Positions 1-9,676 are shown, counted from the stretch's first letter. The stretch: 64,000 nucleotides of DNA from Acinetobacter bouvetii DSM 14964 = CIP 107468 (GCF_000368865.1 NZ_KB849727.1:796745-860744); one strand, 5' to 3'. The notes: generated by a model not told the origin, from the sequence alone. Program-made: numbers and translations.

Positions 1-37
1 GCGGCGCGCGGATTTCTACATCACGAAATTTAGTCAT
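1..37 (-). CDS. hutU: Urocanate hydratase HutU, N-terminal 12 codons (partial)
   Basis: Only the start is inside the window. The minus strand reads ATG at 37-35 and continues MTKFRDVEIRAP up to the window edge. From memory this matches the N-terminus of gammaproteobacterial urocanate hydratases, which convert urocanate to imidazolonepropionate, the second step of histidine degradation. A purine-rich ribosome site (AAGGAAGGAG) lies about 10 bases upstream. hutC and hutD lie immediately upstream on the same strand and a HutC-type operator sits in the gap. The identity rests on 12 residues plus context. Confidence 0.75.
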   Translation of the reverse strand, partial: MTKFRDVEIRAP

Positions 38-121
38 GGTCACAGTCGGACTCCTTCCTTTGAACTTACTGTAATTGTATTCTTTGCATCCAGTCAGCAT
101 TGATATAAACATGTGCTTACT

Positions 122-131
122 TGTATATACA
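122..131. promoter_or_regulatory. HutC-type operator upstream of hutU
   Basis: The sequence TGTATATACA fits the TGTA-N2-TACA palindrome reported for the HutC repressor in pseudomonads. It lies about 85 bases upstream of the hutU start, in the 240-base gap after hutD. A second TGTACA follows directly at 132-137. The same 10-mer occurs in front of hutC, which supports a shared regulator. The position suggests a separate urocanate-inducible promoter for hutU and downstream genes; this is inferred. Confidence 0.6.
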
Positions 132-279
132 TGTACATATAATATGCATGACTTTTAATCTTTGAAAAGACCCTTTTCTTTAAAAAGATGAAATTAGTAA
201 ATAAGCAAATGTTTTAATTGGTTTTAAAGTTTTTTAACTTTAGTTGTAGTGGGAATTTTTGTGCGATTTATTTGGCATT

Positions 280-873
280 TTATCTTGAGCTGGAACATTC
301 AAACAGCTCAATCAAACAGCAATCCTTGGCTGAATTTTGCAGCAACTGCAGCGTCAGCGCTTCATCCTGATTGGATATTTTCAGGCAATCAAAAGCCTCT
401 AATGTATAACTTTGCGCTGCGACAGAAACTTGCATCACGTCTGCCATATTAAAAATAAGCATGTCCTGCGCCGCAGACAGGATGGTTTGACTATGGCTTC
501 CTGTCAGCCACTGCATGCGCGGGAAAACTTTATCCGCACGATAAATCAAGTTTAAGTCGCGGATTGGCCCATTCAGCAACCGGCAATACACAGGCTGCTC
601 ACCATCAAAAGCAAATAAATTTCGAGAGCAAATATCAACATGCGGCTGATCTGCAATACTGAGCTGCATCCCTATGCCGCTCAGTGTGGAAATAATGCGC
701 TTTTTACCTGAAAAATAAGAAAATTCACCATCATTTTTCACATCGGCCATAGACACACGCCAGTCAAAATCATCCGTTTCAGCTGACGGCTTTCGAGCAA
801 TCTCGAAGGTAAATCCTAGACCATTTTTCCACGGCATTTTTTGGAAATCATGCAGTTTGAGCAGATGAATCAT
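280..873 (-). CDS. hutD: HutD family protein of histidine utilisation
   Basis: The 197-residue product begins MIHLLKLHDFQKMPWKNGLG, and the MPWKNGxG segment near the N-terminus is typical of the HutD/Ves cupin family. HutD is a small cytoplasmic cupin encoded in many hut loci; it is thought to limit the effect of excess urocanate or formiminoglutamate, but its biochemistry is not settled. The start codon overlaps the hutC stop (ATGA), so the two genes are translationally coupled. hutU follows 240 bases downstream on the same strand. No membrane segment or signal peptide is visible. Confidence 0.85.
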   Translation of the reverse strand: MIHLLKLHDFQKMPWKNGLGFTFEIARKPSAETDDFDWRVSMADVKNDGEFSYFSGKKRIISTLSGIGMQLSIADQPHVDICSRNLFAFDGEQPVYCRLLNGPIRDLNLIYRADKVFPRMQWLTGSHSQTILSAAQDMLIFNMADVMQVSVAAQSYTLEAFDCLKISNQDEALTLQLLQNSAKDCCLIELFECSSSR

Positions 874-1622
874 TGCACAAATTTCCCTTCCAGATAGTAG
901 CGGCTGCCCGGATAAGTCAACCGCGCGCTGGAAATCAAATGCTTATTTGACCATGTGCGGCGGCGGATGAGCAGGCAGGGTTCCTGTTTGGTAATTTTCA
1001 GCCATTTGCATTCTTGAGTATTCGCCAGTACCGCTTCTACGATATGTTCACCTTCGGTGACCGGAGCCTGCGCCATTAAATAAGCATTGGGGGTAATCTT
1101 GCTGAAATCCTGCTTTAAATAATCAGGAATGAGCGCCGCATTGACCAAACGGTCTTCAATTTGCACCGGCACTTCATTTTCATAATGAATAATAATGGAA
1201 TGAAAAAGCGGCTCGCCTTCTTTCGTTTGCATAAATAAAGCTTGCTGCACATCCGCTTTAATTTTATCTAGCTTTATCACTTCTGCGCGGTGACTGTGAT
1301 TGCGCGCCAGAATTTCATCCGCAATATTATTAATTTGAAATAATGCGGAATGGCCTTGCCCTTCAGCCACAAATGATCCCACCCCTTGTACGCGCACCAG
1401 CATTTTATCCGCAGTCAATTCGCGCAGCGCGCGGTTCACCGTCATCCGGCTGCAGCCTAAGAGTTTGACCAATTCACTTTCAGAAGGAATCTTGTCATTC
1501 ACTTTCCATTCGCCGCTGTATATTTTGCTCTGAATAAACTGTTTCACCTGCGCATATAAAGGCGAAGGCGCTTCTAATCCTAAGGGTGTTTTATTTTCTT
1601 CTGTTGAAGTGCTGATGGGCAT
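870..1622 (-). CDS. hutC: Histidine utilisation repressor HutC (GntR family, UTRA domain)
   Basis: This 250-residue GntR regulator has a winged-helix domain at about residues 20-90, with the signature SESELVKLLGCSRMTVNRAL and the wing GVGSFVAEG. A UTRA ligand-binding domain fills the C-terminal half and ends in RLTYPGSRYYLEGKF, a common end for HutC proteins. HutC represses hut genes and is released by urocanate. It overlaps hutD by 4 bases. A perfect HutC-type palindrome lies about 115 bases upstream, so autoregulation is likely. Confidence 0.9.
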   Translation of the reverse strand: MPISTSTEENKTPLGLEAPSPLYAQVKQFIQSKIYSGEWKVNDKIPSESELVKLLGCSRMTVNRALRELTADKMLVRVQGVGSFVAEGQGHSALFQINNIADEILARNHSHRAEVIKLDKIKADVQQALFMQTKEGEPLFHSIIIHYENEVPVQIEDRLVNAALIPDYLKQDFSKITPNAYLMAQAPVTEGEHIVEAVLANTQECKWLKITKQEPCLLIRRRTWSNKHLISSARLTYPGSRYYLEGKFVQ

Positions 1623-1736
1623 TTTTCATCTCTGCAAAGAACCGCTTTAAAATGGGATACCGATCTTCTAATGCCTGCACACAACGCGGCAAACCGGCAA
1701 GATCAATATCTGAATTTGATTATACTCAATTCGCCA

Positions 1737-1754
1737 AACTTGTATATACAAGTT
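1737..1754. promoter_or_regulatory. HutC-type operator upstream of hutC
   Basis: AACTTGTATATACAAGTT is a perfect 18-base palindrome containing TGTA-N2-TACA. It lies about 115 bases upstream of the hutC start. Its core is identical to the site in front of hutU. HutC is known to autoregulate in pseudomonads; binding here is inferred. Confidence 0.65.
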
Positions 1755-1934
1755 GTATTTTTTAGCGGCTGTCAGAGATGAGCTGTATGGTCATCGAATT
1801 TTATAAAGATAAGCTAATGTAAATTAAATAAAAAAATCAAAGAAAACTGTCCATTTTGAAGATTCCAGCCAGCACTGCGGCTCCGATCCTATGCCACGCT
1901 TCATCAAAGGATGATGTGTCATTCTGACCATTAT

Positions 1935-2081
1935 GCCTTCGAAGCACGCCAAGGAACCATTGAATCAGATGAAAATTGCTTCACTGGAATTCGTAAAGGA
2001 AAACAAAATCAAGGTGCAGCCGCAAAGATGATTTTTGGGCTGCTCAAATGCTATCGCACGGTTTATACAGTCAGCGCGTGA
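1935..2081 (+). pseudogene. IS1595 (IS1016-like) transposase remnant
   Basis: In one plus-strand frame the region reads AFEARQGTIESDENCFTGIR followed by KGKQNQGAAAKMIFGLLK, then reaches a stop at 2079-2081. This resembles the DDE-domain block of IS1595/IS1016 transposases (typically VDESYFGGxRKGKRGRGAAGK followed by VFGLLKRGG). The expected VDES is degraded to SDEN. No start, no full transposase and no obvious terminal repeats are present, so this is a dead fragment of about 50 codons. It lies between the hut and prp loci. Confidence 0.7.
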
Positions 2082-2160
2082 GCCCAGTTAAGCGCCGAAT
2101 GGACTGCAACTGAATTCCAGATTTTTCTTTTAAATAGTGAGCTTAATTTAATGCATCCCA

Positions 2161-2194
2161 TAAAAAACGCTGCAGAAATGTTCCTGCAGCGTTT
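2161..2194 (-). terminator. Intrinsic terminator downstream of prpC
   Basis: An 11-base-pair stem (2165-2175 with 2184-2194) has an 8-base loop. On the minus strand it runs directly into a T-rich tract at 2167-2161. It sits about 100 bases after the prpC stop and probably ends the alkK-like/prpB/prpC transcript. Confidence 0.75.
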
Positions 2195-2294
2195 CTATCT
2201 ATGCATAATCCCTGATCAAGGCTTCAGCATAAATCTTTTTCAGCACTCTTTAATGCATTAAATATGATGCTGAACTACAGCTTAAAGCTGTCCA

Positions 2295-3431
2295 TTAAGA
2301 AGCTTCACGTTCTTCAATTGATACCACTTTACGCAACTCAGGACCAGTATAATCCGCACTCGGACGGATAATGCGGTTGTCTGCACGCTGCTCCATCACA
2401 TGTGCCGCCCAGCCGGTTACCCGGCTCATCACGAAGATGGGCGTGAACAGTTTGGTCGCAATGTCCATGAAGTGGTAAGCCGATGCATGGAAGAAGTCTG
2501 CATTGCAGAACAGTTTCTTCTCGCGCCACATCACTTCTTCACAGCGCACGGATACTGGATAAAGCACCGTATCGCCCACATCTTTGGCTAAGCGCTCTGA
2601 CCAGATTTTGATGATGCCGTTGCGCGGATCATTGTCTTTATAGATCGCATGGCCAAAGCCCATGATCTTTTCTTTACGTTCCAGCTTGCCCAGCATTTCA
2701 CGTTCTGCTTCTTCAGGCGACGTCCAGTTTTCAATCATTTCCATCGCCGCTTCATTCGCGCCGCCATGCAATGGACCGCGCAGTGAACCAATTGCACCGG
2801 TGATGCATGAATGCATATCGGATAAGGTGGATGCGCATACACGTGCGGTGAAGGTCGATGCGTTGAATTCATGCTCTGCATATAGAATCAGCGATACATT
2901 CATCACCTGCTCATGCAATTCATTTGGTTTTTCACCGCGTAGCAAATGCAGGAATTGCGCGCCGATAGAGTCATCATCGGTATTTTCTTCAATGCGCACG
3001 CCGTCATGGCTGAAGCGGTACCAGTAGCAGATGATCGCTGGCAGCGTTGCCAAAATGCGGTCTGCTGCGTCCTGCTGTTCTGCAAAGGATTGTTCTGTTT
3101 CTATGTTGCCGAGCATGGAAACGCCTGTGCGCATCACATCCATCGGGTGTGAATCCGCAGGAATGCGCTCTAACACTTCTTTGAGCGCTTGCGGCAATTG
3201 GCGCAGTGATTTCAGTTTTGCTTTATATGCAGCCAGCTGTTCTGCGGTTGGCAATTCACCAAAGAAAATCAGGTAAGCCACTTCTTCAAACTGGCAGTTC
3301 TCAGCCAAGTCTTGAACGTCATAGCCGCGGTACGTGAGGCCTGCACCGCTTTTGCCTACAGTTGAAAGTGCGGTTTTTCCTGCCACTTGTCCGCGCAGGC
3401 CAGCGCCTGTGAGTACTTTTCCTTCAGCCAT
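2295..3431 (-). CDS. prpC: 2-methylcitrate synthase PrpC
   Basis: The 378-residue protein belongs to the citrate synthase family. It condenses propionyl-CoA with oxaloacetate to 2-methylcitrate, the entry step of the methylcitrate cycle. Catalytic residues can be read in GPLHGGANEAAME (first histidine), GFGHAIYKDNDPRN (second histidine) and NADFFHASAYHF (aspartate). The length is typical of PrpC and shorter than housekeeping GltA. The start follows an AGGAGAATTG ribosome site. prpB lies 25 bases upstream on the same strand. acnD, prpF and prpD are not seen in this window. Confidence 0.92.
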   Translation of the reverse strand: MAEGKVLTGAGLRGQVAGKTALSTVGKSGAGLTYRGYDVQDLAENCQFEEVAYLIFFGELPTAEQLAAYKAKLKSLRQLPQALKEVLERIPADSHPMDVMRTGVSMLGNIETEQSFAEQQDAADRILATLPAIICYWYRFSHDGVRIEENTDDDSIGAQFLHLLRGEKPNELHEQVMNVSLILYAEHEFNASTFTARVCASTLSDMHSCITGAIGSLRGPLHGGANEAAMEMIENWTSPEEAEREMLGKLERKEKIMGFGHAIYKDNDPRNGIIKIWSERLAKDVGDTVLYPVSVRCEEVMWREKKLFCNADFFHASAYHFMDIATKLFTPIFVMSRVTGWAAHVMEQRADNRIIRPSADYTGPELRKVVSIEEREAS

Positions 3432-3456
3432 TTTTCAATTCTCCTTTTTGAATGAT

Positions 3457-4332
3457 TTATTTGAACAGTTTATCCAGCGTATTTTCAAAGGTGTGGTAAT
3501 CGAGAAATTCATACAATTCTTTGCGCGGCTGCATTTTGTCCAGCACATTCACTTGCGTGCCGTCTTTGCGGATCGAATGCATCACTTCCAGCGCAGCTTT
3601 CTGCATGGCGCGTGTCGCAGAGAGCGGATACAGCACCATTGAAATGCCCTGTTCGCCCAGTTCATCTACCGTGTAATAAGGCGTGTCGCCAAACTCTGTG
3701 ATGTTGGCCAAAACAGGCACGCCTACCGCATCGCAGACGGTTTTGTACATGGTGATGTCGGTCATGGCTTCAGCAAAAATGGCATCGGCGCCCGCTTCTA
3801 CGCAGGCGCAGGCGCGGTCAATCACTGCCTGCAAGCCTTCTTTTTGCAGCGCATCGGTACGCGCCATCACCACAAAGTCTGAATCGGTTTTCGCATCTAC
3901 CGCGGCTTTAATGCGGTCGACCATTTCCTGCTGCGTGACAATTTCTTTGTTGGGACGGTGGCCGCAGCGTTTCTGCGCCACTTGGTCTTCGATATGCACT
4001 GCCGCCGCGCCTGCAGCGATCATTTGCTTGACGCTGCGCGCGATATTGAATGCGCCGCCCCAGCCTGTATCGATATCAACTAAAAGCGGCGTGTCTACAC
4101 GTTCGGTAATGCGGCGGACGTCTTCAAGCACATTGTCCAAACTGGTCATGCCAAGGTCAGGCAAGCCATAAGAATAGTTCGCAACACCGGCGCCCGAAAC
4201 ATAAATCGCCTTGTAGCCGGCCTGTTTGGCCATCATGGCTGCATAAGCGTTGACTGTGCCGATAATTTGTAATGGTTTTTCCACTTCCAGTGCTTGTCTA
4301 AATCTTAAGCCTGCAGACGTTTGTTGTGTCAT
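3457..4332 (-). CDS. prpB: Methylisocitrate lyase PrpB
   Basis: PrpB cleaves 2-methylisocitrate to pyruvate and succinate, the last step of the methylcitrate cycle. The 291-residue protein has the isocitrate lyase/PEP mutase family features DTGWGG (metal-binding region) and the catalytic [10 protein letters not shown] loop. I chose the ATG at 4332 (MTQQTSAG) because GGAAAGG lies just upstream. A longer in-frame reading would start with 28 hydrophobic residues and run into the ligase gene. It sits 40 bases after the AlkK-like ligase and 25 bases before prpC, so the three look co-transcribed. Confidence 0.92.
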   Translation of the reverse strand: MTQQTSAGLRFRQALEVEKPLQIIGTVNAYAAMMAKQAGYKAIYVSGAGVANYSYGLPDLGMTSLDNVLEDVRRITERVDTPLLVDIDTGWGGAFNIARSVKQMIAAGAAAVHIEDQVAQKRCGHRPNKEIVTQQEMVDRIKAAVDAKTDSDFVVMARTDALQKEGLQAVIDRACACVEAGADAIFAEAMTDITMYKTVCDAVGVPVLANITEFGDTPYYTVDELGEQGISMVLYPLSATRAMQKAALEVMHSIRKDGTQVNVLDKMQPRKELYEFLDYHTFENTLDKLFK

Positions 4333-4372
4333 ATTCCTTTCCATGAATATCCGAGGTGAATGAAATAAAAAG

Positions 4373-6010
4373 TTAAGCAGGAACAGCAGCCAATAAAATT
4401 GAACCGTACGCTTCACGCAAATCTTTTTTCAGAATTTTTCCTGTACCGCCGACAGGAATTGCATCAACAAAAACCACTTTGTCTGGAATTTGCCATTTCG
4501 CAATTTTATTTGCATAGAAGTCTAAGATTTCGGCTTCGGATAAGCTGCTTGCAGCAGATTTTTTAGCAATCAGAATAGGTCTTTCATCCCATTTGGGATG
4601 TGTCGCAGCTATCACAGCAACCATATCCAGTTCTGGATGGGCAATGGCAATATTTTCCAGCTCAACCGATGAAATCCACTCACCGCCTGATTTGATCAGG
4701 TCTTTAGATCGGTCGCTGATTTGCATATAGCCGTCCTGATCTAAGGTTGCAATATCCCCCGTATCAAACCAGCCATCTTGCGTTAAAGCATGATTAAACT
4801 GATCAAAATAGGATTCAACAATCCAATGGCCTTTAATTTGTAAATGGCCCGGCAACTGTCCGTCACGCGCAGATTCAGCTGTGCCTTTTTCGTCTTGGCA
4901 GACACGCAGGCTGACGCCATAAGGCGGACGGCCCTGTGCAAATCGGAGTTTAAATTTTTCTGAATCATCCAGCGCGGCATGCTTTGCTTTCAGCTGATTG
5001 ACTGCGCCTAAAGGACTGGTTTCGGTCATGCCCCACGCATGGATGGTTTCGCATTGAAAATCGTCTTTAAACGCTTTCAGCATATTCGGCGGACACGCTG
5101 CACCGCCCACCACGTTGCGGACTAAACTTTCAAGTTTGCTGCCGCATTGATAGGCTGCGTTTAATAAACCTTGCCAGATGGTCGGCACCCCCAATGCATT
5201 GGTGACTTCATACTCATCAATCAGCTGCACTAAACTTTCGCCATCCAGCATTGGCCCTGGCAGCACCATGCTGCAGCCGACCATTGCAGCGGAATACGGC
5301 GTTCCCCACGCATTGACATGAAACATGGGAACGACTGGCAATATGCGGTCTTGAGCTGAAAAATGGAATGAGTCCGGCAGACTGGCTGCATAGCTATGCA
5401 GTACCGTCGAGCGATGGCTGTATAAAACGCCTTTTGGATTCCCCGTTGTGCCCGAGGTGTAGCAGAGTGAGCTAGCCTTAGTCTCATCCAATTCAGGCCA
5501 TTCAAAATGCTCACTGTGCTGCGCGATTAGGTCGTCATAGAACAGGACTTCAGGAAATGCCTGCAAAATGTCTTCATCATAGGCATCAAGGCAAATGAAA
5601 TGCTCAACATACGGAATCGCCTCTTTAATAGACAGCACTAAATTCAAAAATGTTTTATCGAAAATCAGAACTTTGTCATTGGCATCATTCACCATATATT
5701 TATGCTGTTCAGGGAAAAGCCTTGGATTAATGGTATGACAGACTAAGCCGCTGCCTGAGATGCCATACCAGCTTTCTAAATGACGATGGTTATTCCACGC
5801 AATCGTAGCAACCCGGTCACTCACAGTTAAACCAAAAGACTGCAAAACATTGGCAAAACGCTTAGAATTTTGAGCAATTTGTCCCCAAGCCGTTTCGGTC
5901 ATGGAGCCATCTGTATTTTTAGAGATAATCGCTGTATCTGCATGATACAGCGCAGCATGCTCAATAAGGCTGCTGATCAGCAGCGGCTGAAACATCATAT
6001 TTCCGATCAT
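4373..6010 (-). CDS. alkK: AlkK-like medium-chain fatty acyl-CoA ligase
   Basis: This 545-residue ANL-superfamily adenylate-forming enzyme activates a carboxylic acid to its CoA thioester. It shows the AMP-binding P-loop [14 protein letters not shown], the [12 protein letters not shown] motif, the hinge GWFDTGD and the C-terminal [13 protein letters not shown] lysine. From memory it aligns along its length with AlkK of the Pseudomonas alk system, including the start (MIGNMM against MLGQMM), which is why I place the start at 6010 rather than 6019. It lies directly upstream of prpB-prpC, suggesting supply of acyl- or propionyl-CoA to the methylcitrate cycle. Chain-length preference cannot be read from sequence. 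Confidence 0.82.
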   Translation of the reverse strand: MIGNMMFQPLLISSLIEHAALYHADTAIISKNTDGSMTETAWGQIAQNSKRFANVLQSFGLTVSDRVATIAWNNHRHLESWYGISGSGLVCHTINPRLFPEQHKYMVNDANDKVLIFDKTFLNLVLSIKEAIPYVEHFICLDAYDEDILQAFPEVLFYDDLIAQHSEHFEWPELDETKASSLCYTSGTTGNPKGVLYSHRSTVLHSYAASLPDSFHFSAQDRILPVVPMFHVNAWGTPYSAAMVGCSMVLPGPMLDGESLVQLIDEYEVTNALGVPTIWQGLLNAAYQCGSKLESLVRNVVGGAACPPNMLKAFKDDFQCETIHAWGMTETSPLGAVNQLKAKHAALDDSEKFKLRFAQGRPPYGVSLRVCQDEKGTAESARDGQLPGHLQIKGHWIVESYFDQFNHALTQDGWFDTGDIATLDQDGYMQISDRSKDLIKSGGEWISSVELENIAIAHPELDMVAVIAATHPKWDERPILIAKKSAASSLSEAEILDFYANKIAKWQIPDKVVFVDAIPVGGTGKILKKDLREAYGSILLAAVPA

Positions 6011-6019
6011 CTGAAACAT

Positions 6020-6340
6020 CCCTATTCACATTATTTAGACTAATTTATTCATATCCATCGACTGCTCTTCAGCTGTCATTTATTCTTAAATTACCCACTT
6101 TTATTTTTCTGTTTTTGTCATTTAGAGGATATTTTTTGTCATTTCGTCACATAAGGATGAAAAACTTTCACCAATTATCAATTTATTGTTTTTATTGATT
6201 TAATTAAAAAAATAACTCATTCGTATTTTATATTCCCCATAAAATGCGATTTAAAAACACAAAAATATAGAGTGATTTGACCGCAGATGTATTGAAATAA
6301 AAGCACGGCGCAAAAGCGGAAATATAAAATACCAGTCAAT
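6020..6340. other. AT-rich intergenic region upstream of the acyl-CoA ligase
   Basis: About 320 bases between the AraC regulator stop and the ligase start, both on the minus strand. It is very AT-rich and probably carries the promoter of the ligase-prpB-prpC transcript. I could not pick a confident promoter or operator. Confidence 0.4.
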
Positions 6341-7366
6341 TTATGCCGCGATATAGGCGCGGCGCCAGCGTCCCGGAGTGATGCCATACCAGCGTTTAAA
6401 AGCTCGGGTAAAATTGGCTTGGTCGTCATAGCCGACTTGATTGGCCACATCAATAATCATCAGATTTTTATTTTTAAGCAGCTCCGCTGCAATTTTCTTA
6501 CGCGTAGCTTCAAGCAAGGCGTCGAAACTGGTCTGATGTTTATTTAAATAACGGTACAAAGTAAAACGGTGAATTGAAAAATATTCAGCCACACGTTCGA
6601 CATTACAGCTTCGGTGCGGCAATAATTCCTCAATAATTTTACAAATCTGACCAACCAGATCGACACGATCATGGCTTTGCAGTTCAGACAAATGCTGACG
6701 CAAAAATTGATCTAACTGATGGTCATGCCCTGCTCTTTTTTGATCGAGCTGTTCCTGCGGAAATAAAATTTCGTGCTGTGACTGGCTGAACCACACAGGA
6801 CAGCCAAATGCTTTTTCGTACAGATGCGCGCACTTCGGCTTTGGATAAGAGATGCGCACCAATGCTGGACGCCAAGATTTACCCAAAATCAGCTCGATAA
6901 TAGACACCATCGCAACCAAATACGCAGTTTGATATTGTTCTTTTCCAGGAATATCACCATCGATATGCATGCAAATACGCGCATAGCCATCATCTTCTTT
7001 CAAATCTAGCCTTTGCCCTCTGTACCACATACTGCCGTATTGAAAGAGGCTCTGCATGGCATCCCGCATGGTCGCGGCATTCAGCACCAGAAAACGCAAT
7101 GGGCCAATATTTGAAAATTGGGCTTTTTTTCCAATGACTAAACCCAAATGATCACAGCCCGTTAATGCTTCAGCGGCTTGAAAAATACTGCCCTGTGTTT
7201 GCAGAGAAATCGGCAATAAATTGTTCTTTAAATCTTCGCGCTGAATCCCAAAATGCTCAAATACAGTACGTGCATCGAAACTGTGTTCTTCTAAATAGTT
7301 GGCAATCAGGTTTAAAATACCAATAGGATTGGATTGTGGCTGTCTTATTAAATCGATGCTGTGCAT
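6341..7366 (-). CDS. AraC family transcriptional regulator with arabinose-binding-like N-terminus
   Basis: The product is a 341-residue regulator. Residues 1-230 look like the OruR/ArgR-type N-terminal domain (PF12625 type), seen in regulators of lipid, alkane and amino acid catabolism. The C-terminal AraC domain has two helix-turn-helix motifs, around NVERVAEYFSIHRFTLYRYL and VANQVGYDDQANFTRAFKRW. The start at 7366 is preceded by GAGAGGG. It is encoded just upstream of the AlkK-like ligase on the same strand and is the natural candidate regulator of that ligase and prpBC; the effector is unknown. Confidence 0.85.
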   Translation of the reverse strand: MHSIDLIRQPQSNPIGILNLIANYLEEHSFDARTVFEHFGIQREDLKNNLLPISLQTQGSIFQAAEALTGCDHLGLVIGKKAQFSNIGPLRFLVLNAATMRDAMQSLFQYGSMWYRGQRLDLKEDDGYARICMHIDGDIPGKEQYQTAYLVAMVSIIELILGKSWRPALVRISYPKPKCAHLYEKAFGCPVWFSQSQHEILFPQEQLDQKRAGHDHQLDQFLRQHLSELQSHDRVDLVGQICKIIEELLPHRSCNVERVAEYFSIHRFTLYRYLNKHQTSFDALLEATRKKIAAELLKNKNLMIIDVANQVGYDDQANFTRAFKRWYGITPGRWRRAYIAA

Positions 7367-7503
7367 AGTTCCCTCTCTATATGGCAATATATTCAGCATA
7401 TGATGGCCTGATATGCCTCTTCATTTTGAATCTTTAATCATTCAAATATGATTTCAAAATTCTAATTGCATTGCATTTAAATCCAGTGCCCATGCAACGA
7501 AAT

Positions 7504-7523
7504 CATGGTCTGTTTAGACCATG
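7504..7523 (-). terminator. Possible hairpin terminator after the DUF1302 gene
   Basis: CATGGTCT and AGACCATG form an 8-base-pair stem with a 4-base loop, about 50 bases past the DUF1302 stop. The T-tract on the minus strand is weak, so this may be an inefficient terminator or just a stem-loop. Confidence 0.35.
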
Positions 7524-7571
7524 CTTCAGATGAGCCAAATCTTCACTTGCAAACAAACATCCTATCTCTTT

Positions 7572-9407
7572 TTAAAAATTCACTTTGAATGCGAGCGAGG
7601 CAAAATCTCGGTCATCGATGGTACTGAAGTCATTTGAACCAAAGAAACTGGTATAAGCCATTTCTGCAGTATATCGTTGGCGGTATGTTGCAGACACCGC
7701 TGCGGCAACACTCATTTGACCTTCCTGAAAGTTTTGGCTAAAGCCATCGACATCATGACGGAACAACACACTCGGGGTAATCACAGTTGCAGGCAGCAAA
7801 TCTTTATAGACTAAAGCGCCACGCAAACGATATCCGTATGACCATTCTGTAAAAAAGCCTTCAGTATTACAAAAGCGTTCATTTAAACGGTCAATTTCAT
7901 CATTCGACAGATGTGCTGTTCCATAAGGAGTACATTGGTTGGCTTTGGTTTCTGGATCATACGCACCCGATGACAACTCGCTACGTCCAAAAGCACCGAC
8001 ACGACCAAAACGGTGATTTCCAATCTCACCAATATGATTTACCGCCAATTCGGCAGCCCAAGTAAAGGTATTGGCTCCGAGGACATTTATTAGACTATTC
8101 CCTGCACCGAGTGAAAACTGGGTCACGGGCGCACGCGCATAACCTTGCAAATATTGCCCAAACTGGGCCGATGTTCCCGCATCTGTCAGCGGCGTATTTT
8201 TGTCTAAGACTTGTGCATAAACAATATCTGTCCCATTAAACTGCAAAGGCTGATTGGGTTTATGAGTTAACTCACTAAACACTGAGGTTGTACCGACTTT
8301 GCCTGCCAAGCTGAGTCCATACATTTTGATGTCTTCAGGATAGATCGAGAAAAACTGTGCGGTACTAAAATTTGCTGGCCCTGCTGCAGTGACTGCTGTC
8401 CCGTCAAAATTCGCAGTTCGATTGTGATAATTTGCAAAATACAGCCCGAGCTCAGCATTGTTCAACTTGGGCAACGTTTGCTTTAAGGAAAAACCATACT
8501 GTCCGCTGTCTTTGGCATAACGGCTTTCACTACGTGGAATATAAGATTTGGTATCTAAAGCCGTATCGGTAAGTTTATCGCCCGGCATCACAGTAATGAC
8601 GATCGGTCCGCAATTTTCTGGCACAAAGTCTGAAATGGCAAAGAATGTCCCACAGCCATCCACCACAGACGGTCTAAACTTAAACTGATAGAAACCTTCA
8701 AATTTTAAATGTTCATTGATTCCAGCTTCAAAGGAAAACATTTCGGTTGGAATCACGCGCTCTCTGGCATCACCACCGGGACGATTCATTGCAGCATAAT
8801 CAAAAGCACTGACACTATTGAGTCCATTTTGGAAGAACTGTGATTTGCCCCACTGCAAGGTATGTTTGCCCAGTTTCATATTGACACTTTGCCCATTATC
8901 TAAAGCAAAGTTTTTCCAAACATAGGCATCCCACAGGTCGATGCCCTTAAATTTCGCTAGTCGTGGCCACGCCGAATCATCAAAAGCTTTTAAATCGCCT
9001 TCACCTGTTTCATAAGCATGGTCATACCAATACTTCGCGCTGACCACTGCACCCTGCTGTTTTCCTTTTAAATTCAGCTCGGTAAAACCTTTCACCACTT
9101 GTGAAATCACATTGCCTTTATTAAAGTTCACGTGACCATCATCACCATTGATATCAATGCTATGACCCTCTTTTCCAATATGGTTTGCATCGGGTTTATA
9201 GACCAGTGAACTAGACGCCTCTTGAGTACTCCAGTTTGTTCCAAAGCTGAGTGCGGTTTTGGTTTCAAGCTTCCATTCCTCATTTAGATCAAGACTCGCT
9301 GCTGAAACTTCCGAGATTGCCAAAGCTAGGCTTAAACAAAGAACCGTTTTTTTCATCAATGCAATATGATGATTTTGTCTGTTTAAAGACACAAATTGAC
9401 CGACCAT
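7572..9407 (-). CDS. DUF1302 family outer-membrane protein
   Basis: The product is a 611-residue exported protein. A lipid-like signal segment (KKTVLCLSLALAISEVSA) precedes a mature part rich in alternating beta-strand sequence, ending RDFASLAFKVNF, an outer-membrane barrel type of C-terminus. The overall sequence resembles DUF1302 proteins of pseudomonads, often encoded near lipid, steroid or hydrocarbon catabolism genes; their role is not established. Two starts are possible: ATG at 9407 has a GGAG site, while ATG at 9356 gives a cleaner signal peptide. The neighbours (hydrolase, OmpW-type protein, two AraC regulators) support a role in uptake of a hydrophobic compound, by inference only. 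Confidence 0.75.
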   Translation of the reverse strand: MVGQFVSLNRQNHHIALMKKTVLCLSLALAISEVSAASLDLNEEWKLETKTALSFGTNWSTQEASSSLVYKPDANHIGKEGHSIDINGDDGHVNFNKGNVISQVVKGFTELNLKGKQQGAVVSAKYWYDHAYETGEGDLKAFDDSAWPRLAKFKGIDLWDAYVWKNFALDNGQSVNMKLGKHTLQWGKSQFFQNGLNSVSAFDYAAMNRPGGDARERVIPTEMFSFEAGINEHLKFEGFYQFKFRPSVVDGCGTFFAISDFVPENCGPIVITVMPGDKLTDTALDTKSYIPRSESRYAKDSGQYGFSLKQTLPKLNNAELGLYFANYHNRTANFDGTAVTAAGPANFSTAQFFSIYPEDIKMYGLSLAGKVGTTSVFSELTHKPNQPLQFNGTDIVYAQVLDKNTPLTDAGTSAQFGQYLQGYARAPVTQFSLGAGNSLINVLGANTFTWAAELAVNHIGEIGNHRFGRVGAFGRSELSSGAYDPETKANQCTPYGTAHLSNDEIDRLNERFCNTEGFFTEWSYGYRLRGALVYKDLLPATVITPSVLFRHDVDGFSQNFQEGQMSVAAAVSATYRQRYTAEMAYTSFFGSNDFSTIDDRDFASLAFKVNF

Positions 9408-9676
9408 ACCATCTCCATATCGATATGATTTATTTTTAAATACTGTGTTTTATTTCAATACAAGCGCTGAAGATTTCAGGCTATTACACCGCCACCTTCC
9501 ACAAAGAGTGTTTCTTTAAACTCAACATTTTCTCTCCACATCTCTAATTATTCTGTAAAGCCATCCTTTGGCTCAGGACTTAAATTAACTGTTTTAAAAT
9601 GTTTAAATTGGTCTTTAGATCATTTGCGTGGATTGATTTTTGAGATTGAAATTCCAAGATGAAATCTGTATCTCGA

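Larger units (their letters stand above)
1623..2294. other. Intergenic region between hutC and prpC
   Basis: This 670-base stretch has no intact gene. It holds the hutC promoter side with its operator (1737-1754), a decayed IS1595-type transposase fragment (about 1935-2081, plus strand) and an intrinsic terminator for the prp genes (2161-2194). Nothing else was recognised. Confidence 0.7.

Noticed and set aside
249..452. 67-residue plus-strand reading opposite hutD
   Set aside because: It lies antisense within hutD, has no ribosome site and no recognisable family; hutD has clear family motifs.
2662..3276. Long open frames opposite prpC
   Set aside because: Antisense to a well-supported citrate synthase gene; composition reflects the complementary codons.
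4333..4416. Longer N-terminus for prpB (28 extra residues)
   Set aside because: Would place an odd hydrophobic segment before the conserved start and overlaps the upstream ligase gene; a good ribosome site supports 4332.
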